64,000 nucleotides of DNA from Streptomyces qinzhouensis (GTDB lineage: Bacteria; Actinomycetota; Actinomycetes; Streptomycetales; Streptomycetaceae). The notes below the pieces were generated by a model that ran no database searches, was not told the origin of the DNA, and was given only the letters and a program-made list of their open reading frames with translations. A program made the position numbers and the translations under genes. Positions 17,625-26,028 of this stretch are shown here, piece after piece. The stretch's first letter is position 1. Every line of letters starts with the position of its first letter. Location: contig NZ_CP042266.1 in assembly GCF_007856155.1 (NCBI RefSeq), positions 6,758,001-6,822,000 of the forward strand, in the 5' to 3' direction.

Positions 17625-18635
17625 GTGCCACATGTGGAGTTCCACGTTCCCTTTGAGAAGCGCGACAATCCGGATCTTCCTGCGGTCCGGGCGCACAATC
17701 TCGCCTGGCTGGAGCACTTCGGCTTGGTGGTCGGCAAGAAGGCCCAACGGCAGTATCTGAAGGCCGACATCGCCGACTTCTGCTCGATGGCCCATCCCGG
17801 GGCCCGAGGCGAGGACCTGAACGCGGTCGTGGATGCCTGGTCGTGGATGGTGTTCCCCGATGATCTCTTCGACGGCCCCGCCGGGCGTGACCCCGACACG
17901 GTCACCCGTCTGTGCCGGCGCTTCGCGGCCATCGTTGACGACTGGCCACACACCCGGCCCGGCCCAGCCAACCCGATGGAAGCCGCGCTGCACGACATGT
18001 GGGGCCGGCTGACGGCCGGCATGCCAGCCCCGTGGGTGCGCCATCGCAGCCGCCTGTGGACCGCATTCATCATGTCCCAGGCCGACGAGGCCGGGAACCG
18101 GGACCACGGTCACCCGCCCGCCCTGAGCGACTACCTGCCGATGCGACGGGTGACGATCGCGGTCCGGCCGACGCTGCTCGTCGAACGCGTCGGCCGCTTC
18201 CAGGTGCCGGGCGCGATCACCGCCCATCCGCTCTGGCAGCGGCTCCACGACCTCTGGATCGATGCGGTCGGCCATGTGAACGACGTCTACTCCCTGGAGA
18301 AGGACGAGAGCTTCGGCGAGGTCAGCAATATCGTCCTCGTCCTGGAACACCAGCAGCACTTCACCCGCGACCGTGCGATCCGCACCGTCCAGGACCTCGT
18401 CCGGACCAAGACCACCGAACTCCAGCGGCTCCAGGCCGTCCTCCGCGATCCCGGCAGCCACCCGGCCGGATTCACTCCCGCCGACCGGGACGCCATCGAC
18501 CGCTACCTCACCGGTATGCGTGACTACACCGCCGCGAACTACCACTACTCCCGTCATGTGCCGCGCTACTCGGCCCATGGCGGCACCACCTCCCAGCGAC
18601 TGTCCTACGTCCAGCACCTCCGGACCCATCTGTGA
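17625..18635 (+). CDS. Class I terpene synthase 1
   Basis: A class I terpene cyclase of about 336 residues that ionises a prenyl diphosphate in an Mg2+ cluster. The aspartate-rich motif is FPDDLFD (about residues 77-83), and the NSE motif is NDVYSLEKDE (about 218). The effector Arg region RRVTIAVRPTLLVER lies between, and an RY-type ending (SRHVPRYS) lies near the C-terminus. The length and domain match the pentalenene/epi-isozizaene synthase family. GTG 17625 gives the family-like start PHVEFHVPF and has GGGG upstream; ATG 17613 would add four residues. It is followed after 21 nt by a P450, so one operon is likely. It is clearly paralogous to the second synthase at 28.8-29.8 kb, with the same motif spacing. 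The product is unknown. Confidence 0.92.
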   Translation: MPHVEFHVPFEKRDNPDLPAVRAHNLAWLEHFGLVVGKKAQRQYLKADIADFCSMAHPGARGEDLNAVVDAWSWMVFPDDLFDGPAGRDPDTVTRLCRRFAAIVDDWPHTRPGPANPMEAALHDMWGRLTAGMPAPWVRHRSRLWTAFIMSQADEAGNRDHGHPPALSDYLPMRRVTIAVRPTLLVERVGRFQVPGAITAHPLWQRLHDLWIDAVGHVNDVYSLEKDESFGEVSNIVLVLEHQQHFTRDRAIRTVQDLVRTKTTELQRLQAVLRDPGSHPAGFTPADRDAIDRYLTGMRDYTAANYHYSRHVPRYSAHGGTTSQRLSYVQHLRTHL

Positions 18636-18656
18636 CCCGTCGGAAGGAGGTCTCCT

Positions 18657-20012
18657 GTGCCGCCCACCACAACCGGCCGCCCCGTGCCGGGAGCGCTGCC
18701 CCTGTTCGGACACACCCTGCGGCTGGCACGGAATCCCACGGCGTTCCTGGCCTCCCTGCCCGACCACGGCGACCTGGTCGAGCTGCGGCTCGGGCCGGTC
18801 CGCGCCTACGTCGTGTGCGACCCGGGCCTCGCGCATCGTGCGCTGTCCGATGTCAGGACCTTCGACAAGGGCGGTCCGTTCTACGACGCGGCCCGGCAGG
18901 AGACCGGCAACGGCATCATCACCTGCCGGAACGCGGAGCACCCTGAACACCGGGAGCTGGTGTGGCCCGCCTTCCACCGGTCCCGCATGCCGGCCTACGC
19001 CACCGTCATGGCCCAGCAGATCAGCACCGCCGGCGATTCGTGGCACCACGGCCAGGTCATCGACCTGATCCCGCAGACCGGCGCAATGGCCGCCGCCGTC
19101 ACCGCCAAGGTCATGTTCGCCCACCAGAGCGACGACATGATCACCGACGTCACCCGCTGCTTCGACACCCTGCTCAGCGGCCTCTTCCGCCGGATGATCC
19201 TGCCCGCCCCCCTCCTCCACCGGCTGCCCACCCCCGGCAACCGCCGCCACGAGCGCGCCCGACACCGGCTCCACCGGATCATTGACGACCTCATCGACGC
19301 CCACCCCGGCACGGACCAGGGCGACCTACTGTCCACCCTGCTCGACGCCCGTACCGACTACGGCCGAGCCCTCACGCTGGACCAGCTCCGCGACCAGGTC
19401 TTCAACGTCTTCATCGCCGGCACCGACACCACCGCCTCCACCCTGGCCTGGGCCCTCCACCTCGTCACCACACACCCCCAGGTGCAACAGCAGCTCCAGA
19501 CCGAGGCCGACGCCGTCCTGAGCGGTCGGCCCGCCAGGTACGACGACATCCCCCAGCTGCCCGTGACCGGCCGCATCCTTACCGAAACCCTCCGCCTCTA
19601 CCCCTCGGCCTGGCTCCTCACCCGCACCGCCACCAGGGACACCGATCTCGCCGGACACCACCTCCCTGCCGGGTCCACCCTCATCCTGAGCCCCTACGTC
19701 ATCCACCACCGCGCCGACCTCTATCCGGAACCCGAACGCTTCGACCCCGACCGGTGGCTCACACCAGCCCGACAGCGCACGGCCCGGGGCGAATACATCC
19801 CCTTCGGCGTCGGCCCGCGCCAGTGCATCGGCAGACTCTTCGGCACCACCGCGGCCACCCTGGCGCTCGCCACCATCGCCGCCCGCTGGCACCTGCAACC
19901 CGCCACCACCACCCCGGTCCGACCCCTTCCCCGAGCAACCATGAGCGCCCGGACCATGCCGGTCCGGCTCCAACGGCGCACCACACCCCACGACCCGTCC
20001 CACCCGTCGTAA
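18657..20012 (+). CDS. Cytochrome P450 1 (terpene oxygenase type)
   Basis: A 451-residue soluble P450 starting at GTG 18657 with GGAAGGAGG just upstream. Motifs are I-helix FIAGTDTTAS with the acid-alcohol pair, K-helix ETLR, the PERF-like region PERFDPDRW, and the heme loop FGVGPRQCIG with the Cys at about residue 389. The N-terminal PGALPLFGHTLRLARNPTAFL and TFDKGGP segments resemble pentalenene oxygenase (PtlI) and CYP170-type enzymes that oxidise cyclised terpenes. It probably oxidises the product of the adjacent terpene synthase 1. Redox partners are not encoded nearby. Confidence 0.92.
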   Translation: MPPTTTGRPVPGALPLFGHTLRLARNPTAFLASLPDHGDLVELRLGPVRAYVVCDPGLAHRALSDVRTFDKGGPFYDAARQETGNGIITCRNAEHPEHRELVWPAFHRSRMPAYATVMAQQISTAGDSWHHGQVIDLIPQTGAMAAAVTAKVMFAHQSDDMITDVTRCFDTLLSGLFRRMILPAPLLHRLPTPGNRRHERARHRLHRIIDDLIDAHPGTDQGDLLSTLLDARTDYGRALTLDQLRDQVFNVFIAGTDTTASTLAWALHLVTTHPQVQQQLQTEADAVLSGRPARYDDIPQLPVTGRILTETLRLYPSAWLLTRTATRDTDLAGHHLPAGSTLILSPYVIHHRADLYPEPERFDPDRWLTPARQRTARGEYIPFGVGPRQCIGRLFGTTAATLALATIAARWHLQPATTTPVRPLPRATMSARTMPVRLQRRTTPHDPSHPS

Positions 20013-20055
20013 CCCACCCCGAACGGCTCATCCAGGCTCGAAGGAGGCAGGCCCC

Positions 20056-21144
20056 ATGTCTGACGCCCGGAAGTTCCGCCTAAAGCACACATCCGCCCCG
20101 GCACCCGCGGACACCCTGCGACCGCCCGTACTGCCCGATCCCAACGGCTGGTTCTGCCTGGCGTTCTCGCACGAACTCAAGCCCCGCCGCGTCCTGACCC
20201 GCCCGCTGCTCGGTGAGGAAGTGGTTCTCTACCGGACCGCCGCAGGCCGGCTCCGCGCCATCCGCCCCTACTGCCCGCACCTGGGCGCCCACCTCGGCGC
20301 CGGCGGGAAGGTCTCCGGCGAGAACATCGTCTGCCCCTTCCACAAGTTCGCCTTCGACCCCAGTGGCCACTGCGTACGCACCGGATACGGACAGAAACCC
20401 CCCAAAGCAGACCTGGTGCACTACCCCGTCACCGAAGCCAACGGCTCCGTGTACGTATGGCGACACGCCCTGGGCACGGACCCCGACTGGGAGGTTCCGA
20501 ACCTCTACACTCCCCGCGCCGTCGCACCGAGCCACGACACCTTCGAACTGGCCGTCCACCCGCAGGATCTCGCGGAGAACGCCTTCGACTACGGGCACCT
20601 GACCCAGCTCCACGGGCTGTCGGAACTCAACCTCGAAGGCGGCCCCGTACTCGGGGAGAAGGTCTCCGTACTCCAGGGAAGCACCCGCAGACCACTGCCA
20701 TTCCTGCGCGGCCCGCGCCTGAGCTACACGGTCACCGTGATCGGACTGGCCACCTTCATGATCGAGATGACCTTCCCGAAGGTGCGCACATCGATGTACC
20801 TCATGATCCACTTCACGCCCATCCGGCCCGGCCGTTCACACGTCCGCATCGGGACCGCAGCGGAGGTGGACGGCCTTCCGTTCCTCGGCAGCGCAGGCGC
20901 TCCCGCGGCCCGACTGGTCTCGCGGCTGCTGACCGTTCTTGCACAGAGATGGTCATGCCGGGATCTCTTCAAGGACTTCCCCATCTGGAACCACCAGTTG
21001 CACACCGAGCACCCCCGGCTGGCCCCCGGCGACGGCCCCATCGGCCTCTACCGCCGCTGGGCCCAGCAGTTCTACACACAGCCCGCAGAGACAACAGCCC
21101 ACGACGAGCCGCCACATGACACATCGACCGGCCCTGCCCGCTGA
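20056..21144 (+). CDS. Rieske [2Fe-2S] non-heme iron oxygenase
   Basis: A 362-residue oxygenase component. The Rieske cluster ligands are CPHLGAH (about residues 75-81) and CPFHKF (about 95-100), in the usual C-x-H and C-x2-H pattern. The catalytic iron site is ENAFDYGHLTQLH (about 175-187), supplying the bridging Asp and two His. This domain order is shared with RedG-like and KshA-like Rieske enzymes that hydroxylate or cyclise bulky hydrophobic substrates. The start is ATG 20056 after GAAGGAGG. It is the last gene of the prenyl synthase, cyclase, P450 and Rieske run, so it probably acts on the P450 product. No dedicated reductase is visible. Confidence 0.92.
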   Translation: MSDARKFRLKHTSAPAPADTLRPPVLPDPNGWFCLAFSHELKPRRVLTRPLLGEEVVLYRTAAGRLRAIRPYCPHLGAHLGAGGKVSGENIVCPFHKFAFDPSGHCVRTGYGQKPPKADLVHYPVTEANGSVYVWRHALGTDPDWEVPNLYTPRAVAPSHDTFELAVHPQDLAENAFDYGHLTQLHGLSELNLEGGPVLGEKVSVLQGSTRRPLPFLRGPRLSYTVTVIGLATFMIEMTFPKVRTSMYLMIHFTPIRPGRSHVRIGTAAEVDGLPFLGSAGAPAARLVSRLLTVLAQRWSCRDLFKDFPIWNHQLHTEHPRLAPGDGPIGLYRRWAQQFYTQPAETTAHDEPPHDTSTGPAR

Positions 21145-21477
21145 CCGAAATGCACGGGTGCGAGAGACCGTGTGCGCCCCCTCCAACTCCCCGGGCGAAG
21201 GGTGTTGCCGACTGCTCGCCGTCCGGGCGGAAAGCCACCAGGGCCGACCCCATGGAGGCATTGATCGGTGAACCGCTCCCGCAGGCAACAGGGCTTCGGT
21301 GCACGCGGCACGCACTTGTTGGGGTGGAGGGTTCAGCGGCCCCTGTGTCGGCCGCTTGGGCAGGTCATACAGAGTCACCCTGTCCCGCTGCGGTCGCCGC
21401 GCTGTTCCCGGGCTTTCACGCGGAGGCACCCTGCGACCACGGTCGTCCATCAGGGCGAACATCGGCAAAACCCCAGG
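21145..21477. other. Intergenic region after the Rieske gene
   Basis: About 330 bp without a recognisable gene, between the Rieske gene and the methyltransferase fragment. Frames across it have no domain features. Confidence 0.5.
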
Positions 21478-21567
21478 TCAGACGTCCTTCTTAGCCGGCT
21501 CCAGGATCGCCACGCACTCCACGTGGTGCGTCATCGGGAAGAGGTCGGCTTGGGCCTGGTTGAAGAT
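21478..21567 (-). pseudogene. 3'-terminal fragment of a class I SAM-dependent RNA uracil-methyltransferase (RlmD/TrmA type)
   Basis: On the minus strand the reading FNQAQADLFPMTHHVECVA followed by ILEPAKKDV and stop is the conserved C-terminus of RlmD/TrmA-family RNA m5U methyltransferases (DLFPxTHHVE). Only about 29 codons remain, and nothing upstream continues the gene. The fragment overlaps the right copy of the 128-bp direct repeat. It cannot be functional and marks a rearrangement. Confidence 0.8.
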
Positions 21568-21642
21568 AAGAGCAGGTCAGAGGCTATTTGGTGGGCACGA
21601 TTGTGGCGAATTCTGGGTCCCGAGCGTCATATGAGCGTCAAG
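21515..21642 (+). repeat. Right copy of the 128-bp imperfect direct repeat
   Basis: This is the partner of 15721-15848, in the same orientation and aligning without gaps. This copy is closer to the original, since the methyltransferase reading frame is intact through it. The pair brackets the prenyl synthase, terpene synthase 1, P450 1 and Rieske gene. Confidence 0.85.
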
Positions 21643-22159
21643 CCCAAGGTGACCCAGATGAGCGCCGAGGCTCGGCGTCAGTCGCCAGTCGGCCTGGTCC
21701 TGTGACTGAGCGTGAGCGTGCAGGTGGTGGCCGCCCCTGGGGGATGAGTCAAAGCGGGGCCAGGACTGGGGCTTTCCCGCGAAGCTGTGAGCAGATGTCG
21801 CGGAAGAGACCAGCCAGGTCTGTGACCTGCTGCGTTTGCTGGTGCCAGGCTGCTGATCTGCGCAAATGGTCTTTCGGCTGTTTCATGGTCATGCCCGTTG
21901 ATGCAGCCGGAAGTCCCAGAAAAGTCCCAGGGAACTCCCACCGCCCGCAGTCACTCATTGGGCTCTATGCGGAGAGTGGGGGTGCGGTGTGGGCTGGTCC
22001 GTGTGTATCGGTGGTCTGCCCTGAACGATCGGCAACGTGTCCTGCTTGAAAGCCTCGCGGCCGGAGAAGAAGCCCATGCCTGTGCGCCCAGCAGCGATAT
22101 CGTTTGCGCACCGGCGGCCACGGTCGCGATCACCCCTGGCCCGCGGCGCCGGTGGCCTC
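21643..22159. other. Non-coding or decayed region
   Basis: About 500 bp between the repeat and the aldehyde dehydrogenase remnant. A short minus-strand frame (about 21752-21888, MKQPKDHLRRSAAWHQQ...) has unusually low-GC codons and could be a fragment of foreign origin, but I do not recognise it. Confidence 0.4.
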
Positions 22160-22676
22160 GCGCCAGGATCCCGGCCGAGAGCGGTGCCACCTCGGAGGGT
22201 TTGAGGACCACGGTGGTTCCGGCCAGCAGCGCCGGAACCACCGTGGTGACGACCTGCTGGAGCGGGAAGTTCCACGGGGTGATCGCGCCGACCACGCCGA
22301 TCGGCTCCCGCACCACCGGCAGGTTGGCGATCTCCTCGCTCCACAGGAAGTCCGCAGCGGCGTCGGCGCCGGCTTTGATCGACATCAGTGGCAGACCGGC
22401 CTGGCCCATCCTGGCGAAACTGATCGGTGCGCCCATCTCGGCGCTGATGGTGACGGCGATCTCCTCGGTGCGGGTCTGGAGCCCAACGGCGATGCGGCGG
22501 ACCAAGGCGATCCGCTCGGTCGGGTAGGTGGCCGACTAGGTGAGGGAAGCCCGGGCGGCGGCCTGGACCGCGCGGTCGACATCCTCGGCACCGCCGTCGG
22601 GGACGGTGGCGAGGACGGCTCCGGTGGCCGGGTTGACCACCTGGATCACCGGGCAGTCGAAGGAAACGGCCGCAGG
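22160..22676 (-). pseudogene. Aldehyde dehydrogenase, truncated and interrupted
   Basis: This is the N-terminal third of an NAD(P)+-dependent aldehyde dehydrogenase: VVNPATGAVLATVPDGG, then ARASLT-stop-SATYPTERIALVRRIAVGL, then PIGVVGAITPWNFPLQQ and TVVLKPSEVAPLSAGILA. A TAG (minus strand, about 22535) replaces the usual Trp of the ARAAFxxW segment. The homology stops after the cofactor-binding Lys region, so the catalytic Glu and Cys are gone. It is inactive. An intact aldehyde dehydrogenase of a different subgroup lies at 31.5-32.9 kb. Confidence 0.85.
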
Positions 22677-22734
22677 TGAGCACGGGCGACGAGCACGGCC
22701 GACAAGCACCGGCCGCCGTCTTGATGGTGTGGCT

Positions 22735-24486
22735 TCACCGGGGCGGGGTCTCGTGGGTGATGACGGGAAGGGTGATTCTGCTGGGGTGTCCCGGCCCGCG
22801 GTGGATTCTGTTCATGGCGGTGGACATCTGTGTGTCGTGCTCCGTGGCGATGATGCCTCCGGTGTTGGAGTTGCGGTCGTAGCGGGGGAAGTTGCTGCTG
22901 GAGATTTCGACCAGGATGCGGTGGCCCGGCAGGAACACGTTCGCCGTGGCGATCAGGTCTACGGTGATCTCATGGACGGTGCCCGGTTCCATGGGCTCGG
23001 GGGTGTCGAGCGAGTCGCGGTAGCGCATGCGCTGGATGCCGTCGCAGAGGTTGATCGCCCGGCCGTCGGGATGGACGTCGACCAGTTTCACGGTGAAGTC
23101 CGTGTCGGGTGCTGAGGAGGAGACGAAGAGGGTCGCCGACACCGGTCCGGTCACTTCCACCGGGGTGTCCAGGGTGGCGCTGGTGAAGCAGAGGACGTCG
23201 TCCCGGCTCTCGACGGGGCGCTGGTCCACGGGCCCGGCGGAGCCGGTGGGCCGCATGAGCGAGCCGCCCAGGGTCGGGACCGGTCTGCGGGGGTTGTAGA
23301 GGTAGGTGTCGGTGTAGTCGTCCGCAGGGGCTTTCAGGGTCAGCGTGCCGGTCCCGGAAGAGGTGTTGGCGGGTCCCGGGCCGTCGAGATGGTAGGGGGT
23401 GTACCGGGTGTCGGGCAGGGGCCAGTCCTCCTCGTCGCGCCATCGGTCCGTGCCCATGACGAAGATCCGGACTGGTGCGAGGTTGTCGAGTGCTTCCTGT
23501 CTGCCCCGGAGCCAGCGGTCGAAGAATGCGAGATGCGCGCCGGTCATGTCCGCCGCGTCGGCCGATGCTGTGAAGCCGAAGCTCCGGTCGGGGAAGACCC
23601 CGGTGGTGGAGGAGTGGGTCCATGGCCCCATGATCAGCCGTTGTCCGGTGCGTGCCTCGGGTGAGCCGCCGTGGCGTTTCATCTCCGTGTACGCCCGGAG
23701 GGTCTCCCCGGCGAAGGGGTCGTACCAGCCGCCGATGTTCAGGGCGGGGACGGTGATTGATCCGGCCTTGTCCAGGGCGGACAGCTCCCGCCAGGTCTCA
23801 TCCCGGCCGGGGTGTCCCATCGCCCGGCCGAAGATCCACGGTTGGCGCGCGGCCAGTGCGGGATGGGCGGTCAGCGGGGTGATGGAGGCTTGGGCGGTGA
23901 GGTCGTCGAACGCCGATCCGATTGCGGTGGGTTCGGCCGGATCGCCCGTGCCGCCGGCGAGGTCCCGCAGGGCGTCGTTCGCGCTCATGATCGTGGCGAA
24001 CATCAGGACGGTGTCGAGGGAGAGGGCGCCGCCCGGTGAGTAGTACGGGGCGCGGTACAGATCCGCTGAGGCGATCGACGGTGCGATGGCCTTGAGGCCG
24101 GGAACGCCGGTCGCGGCGGTCTGCCACTGCGTCATCCCCAGGTAGGAGACGCCCCAGGTGCCGACCGTGCCGTCGCACCACTCCTGCCGGGCGAGCCAGG
24201 CCACCGTGTCCGCGCCGTCGGCGCCCTCGTGGATATGAGGTGTGTAGTGGCCCTCCGAGCCGAAGGTGCCCCGGCACTCCTGGAGCACCACCGCGTATCC
24301 CGCCTCCACCAGCCGGAAGATGTTCGGCGAGGTGAAGCCGTAGTTGGCGAGTGCGTGTTTGCCGTAGGGGTTGCGGATCAGCAGCGCCGGTACGGGGGTA
24401 TCGGTCTCCGGCAGCCAGATGTCGGTGGCGAGCTGTGTGCCGTCGCGCATAGGTACGAGTGTGCCGACGGTGACGCGGTACGTCAT
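22735..24486 (-). CDS. CocE/NonD family hydrolase (X-Pro dipeptidyl-peptidase fold)
   Basis: A 583-residue alpha/beta-hydrolase with the cocaine-esterase architecture. The N-terminal MRDGTQLATDIWLP strand is followed by the nucleophile elbow WGVSYLGMTQ (Ser about 114). The catalytic Asp is in LNIGGWYDPF (about 258), and the His is in MGPWTHS (about 290). A C-terminal jelly-roll domain (PVEVTGPVSATLFVSSSAPDTDFTVKL) completes it. It hydrolyses esters or amides of unknown identity in the cytosol. It lies 55 nt downstream of the SDR gene in the same direction, so both may be one unit under the divergent TetR gene. Whether it serves the terpene pathway is unknown; de-esterification of a terpenoid would be possible. 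Confidence 0.9.
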   Translation of the reverse strand: MTYRVTVGTLVPMRDGTQLATDIWLPETDTPVPALLIRNPYGKHALANYGFTSPNIFRLVEAGYAVVLQECRGTFGSEGHYTPHIHEGADGADTVAWLARQEWCDGTVGTWGVSYLGMTQWQTAATGVPGLKAIAPSIASADLYRAPYYSPGGALSLDTVLMFATIMSANDALRDLAGGTGDPAEPTAIGSAFDDLTAQASITPLTAHPALAARQPWIFGRAMGHPGRDETWRELSALDKAGSITVPALNIGGWYDPFAGETLRAYTEMKRHGGSPEARTGQRLIMGPWTHSSTTGVFPDRSFGFTASADAADMTGAHLAFFDRWLRGRQEALDNLAPVRIFVMGTDRWRDEEDWPLPDTRYTPYHLDGPGPANTSSGTGTLTLKAPADDYTDTYLYNPRRPVPTLGGSLMRPTGSAGPVDQRPVESRDDVLCFTSATLDTPVEVTGPVSATLFVSSSAPDTDFTVKLVDVHPDGRAINLCDGIQRMRYRDSLDTPEPMEPGTVHEITVDLIATANVFLPGHRILVEISSSNFPRYDRNSNTGGIIATEHDTQMSTAMNRIHRGPGHPSRITLPVITHETPPR

Positions 24487-24541
24487 GACGTAACCCTTCG
24501 AAGTCGTCTGGTGCGGCCAGCGGTGGGCATGCCGTGGAGTG

Positions 24542-25249
24542 TCAGGGGGCCGGGTGGACGACCTCGATCCGGTCCCGCTGGGTGACGAGGTTCCACACGA
24601 GGCCGGCCAGCTCGTCCGGGTCGACCGTCGGTAGGTCGATGGCGAGTCTCATGTCGCCCGAGTGCAGTGCCCGGTGGCCTTCGCTGCGCTCGATCACCGC
24701 GCGGACGGCCAGGCCGCCGACGTGGACTCCGCGGTCCGCGACTTCGCCGTGGAGCGTATGGACGTAGTTGCGGAGTGCGGCGAGGACGGGTACGGGGCCG
24801 GACAGGCCGGCCGTGGGGGTGACCACGGAGGATCCGTAGCCGAACAGGAGGGCGCCGTCGCCACGCTCCAGCATGCCCGGGAGCAGCGTGTGCGCGAGTT
24901 CGACGGGGCTGAGCAGGTAGAGGTCGAGCCAAGCGCGCAGGACGGCCGCGTCCACATCGGCGGCGGGGATCAGGGTCGCGGGGACGAACGGCGCGTACAC
25001 GGCCACGTCGATGTGCCCGAAGCGGGCTTCGATGGCGGCGACCAGCTCCGGGATGTTCTCCGTGCGCCGTAGATCCGCCGGGAACGCCGCCGCCTCGACG
25101 CCGTCGGCCGCGAGGAGGGCGGCCAGCCCGTCGAGCGGATCACGGCGGCGGGCCACAAGCGCGACCCGGTATCCCTCCCGGCCGAAGCGACGGGCGACCG
25201 AGGCTCCCATTCCACTCCCCGCACCGAACACGGCCACGGTTGTGCGCAT
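24542..25249 (-). CDS. SDR-fold oxidoreductase-like protein lacking the Tyr-x3-Lys pair
   Basis: A 235-residue Rossmann protein with a TVAVFGAGSGMGASVARRFG nucleotide-binding loop, VALVARRRDPL, and a conserved FGYGSSVV serine strand. The catalytic YxxxK of short-chain dehydrogenases is absent: the corresponding stretch reads GPVPVLAALRNYVHTLHGEV. This pattern recurs in a group of Streptomyces SDR-like proteins encoded next to TetR regulators, so it is not simply a damaged gene. It may use a different catalytic residue or act as a sensor or binding protein. ATG 25249 was chosen because homology begins there. The gene is divergent from tetR across a palindromic operator. Confidence 0.85.
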   Translation of the reverse strand: MRTTVAVFGAGSGMGASVARRFGREGYRVALVARRRDPLDGLAALLAADGVEAAAFPADLRRTENIPELVAAIEARFGHIDVAVYAPFVPATLIPAADVDAAVLRAWLDLYLLSPVELAHTLLPGMLERGDGALLFGYGSSVVTPTAGLSGPVPVLAALRNYVHTLHGEVADRGVHVGGLAVRAVIERSEGHRALHSGDMRLAIDLPTVDPDELAGLVWNLVTQRDRIEVVHPAP

Positions 25250-25274
25250 GACTCCGCCCTCCACCCAACATAGA

Positions 25275-25291
25275 TTGAGGTGATGCCTCAA
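25275..25291. promoter_or_regulatory. Palindromic operator candidate between SDR and tetR
   Basis: TTGAGG-TGATG-CCTCAA is a perfect 6-bp inverted repeat with a 5-bp spacer. It lies 26 bp upstream of the SDR start and 58 bp upstream of the divergent TetR start. TetR regulators commonly bind such palindromes in the shared promoter region and repress both genes, so this is the likely autoregulatory site. Confidence 0.65.
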
Positions 25292-25348
25292 GTTGTGATT
25301 CCACCGTACCGCTAACCTGAGAGATATCGTCAAGTTAATGGAGGTGTC

Positions 25349-26008
25349 ATGCCGGACCGCCCCGCCCCCGCCCTGCGCGCGGACGCCCGCCGCAACCTGG
25401 AGAAACTCAAGGCCGCCGCCGCCGAGGTGTTCCGGGAGCAGGGTCTGAACGCGCCGCTGGAGGAGGTCGCCCAGCGCGCGGGGGTCAGCATCGGGACGCT
25501 CTACAACCGTTTCGGTGGCCGGCAGGAACTGATCGACGCGGTGGTGCCCGAGCTCGCCGGGGCCAAGCTCGGCGAAGCCATGCGGCGCGCGGGAGCACAG
25601 CCCACTCCCTGGTCGCGGTTCGCCGTCTACATCGAGGAGATGTGCGCGCTCCAGGCCGCCGACACCGCACTCAACGACATCATCGCCCGCTCCTACCAGG
25701 ACGCCGCCGAACTCACCGCGATCTGCGCGGAGTCGGTGGTCTACGGCACCCGGCTCCTCGCCGAGGCCCAGGCCGACGGCTCACTGCGCCCCGACCTCAC
25801 CGCCGACGACGTATTCGTGGTGTTCTGGCTCAACTCCCGGCTGACCCGCACCACCGCCGCGACAGCACCCGACGCCTGGCGCCGTCATATCGCCTTCCTG
25901 CTGGACGGCCTGCGCACCCCCGCCGCCACCTCGCTGTCGGCCGGCCCCGAGACCGTGACAGCCTCCCTAGCCGCGCTGCTCGGAGGCGGCCCGCCACGGC
26001 GGAGGTGA
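25349..26008 (+). CDS. TetR/AcrR-family transcriptional regulator
   Basis: A 219-residue repressor with an N-terminal helix-turn-helix (EEVAQRAGVSIGTLYNRFGGRQELIDAV, about residues 37-64) and a C-terminal all-helical ligand domain ending in an Arg-rich tail. ATG 25349 follows TGGAGGTGTC. It is divergent from the SDR/hydrolase genes and converges with P450 2. It probably controls the SDR-hydrolase unit through the palindrome at 25275-25291. The ligand is unknown. Confidence 0.9.
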   Translation: MPDRPAPALRADARRNLEKLKAAAAEVFREQGLNAPLEEVAQRAGVSIGTLYNRFGGRQELIDAVVPELAGAKLGEAMRRAGAQPTPWSRFAVYIEEMCALQAADTALNDIIARSYQDAAELTAICAESVVYGTRLLAEAQADGSLRPDLTADDVFVVFWLNSRLTRTTAATAPDAWRRHIAFLLDGLRTPAATSLSAGPETVTASLAALLGGGPPRRR

Positions 26009-26028
26009 CGACTCGCCGCCGGTCCGGG

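Noticed and set aside
17346..19304. 652-codon frame antisense to cyclase 1 and P450 1
   Set aside because: Antisense shadow; both sense genes have complete catalytic motifs.
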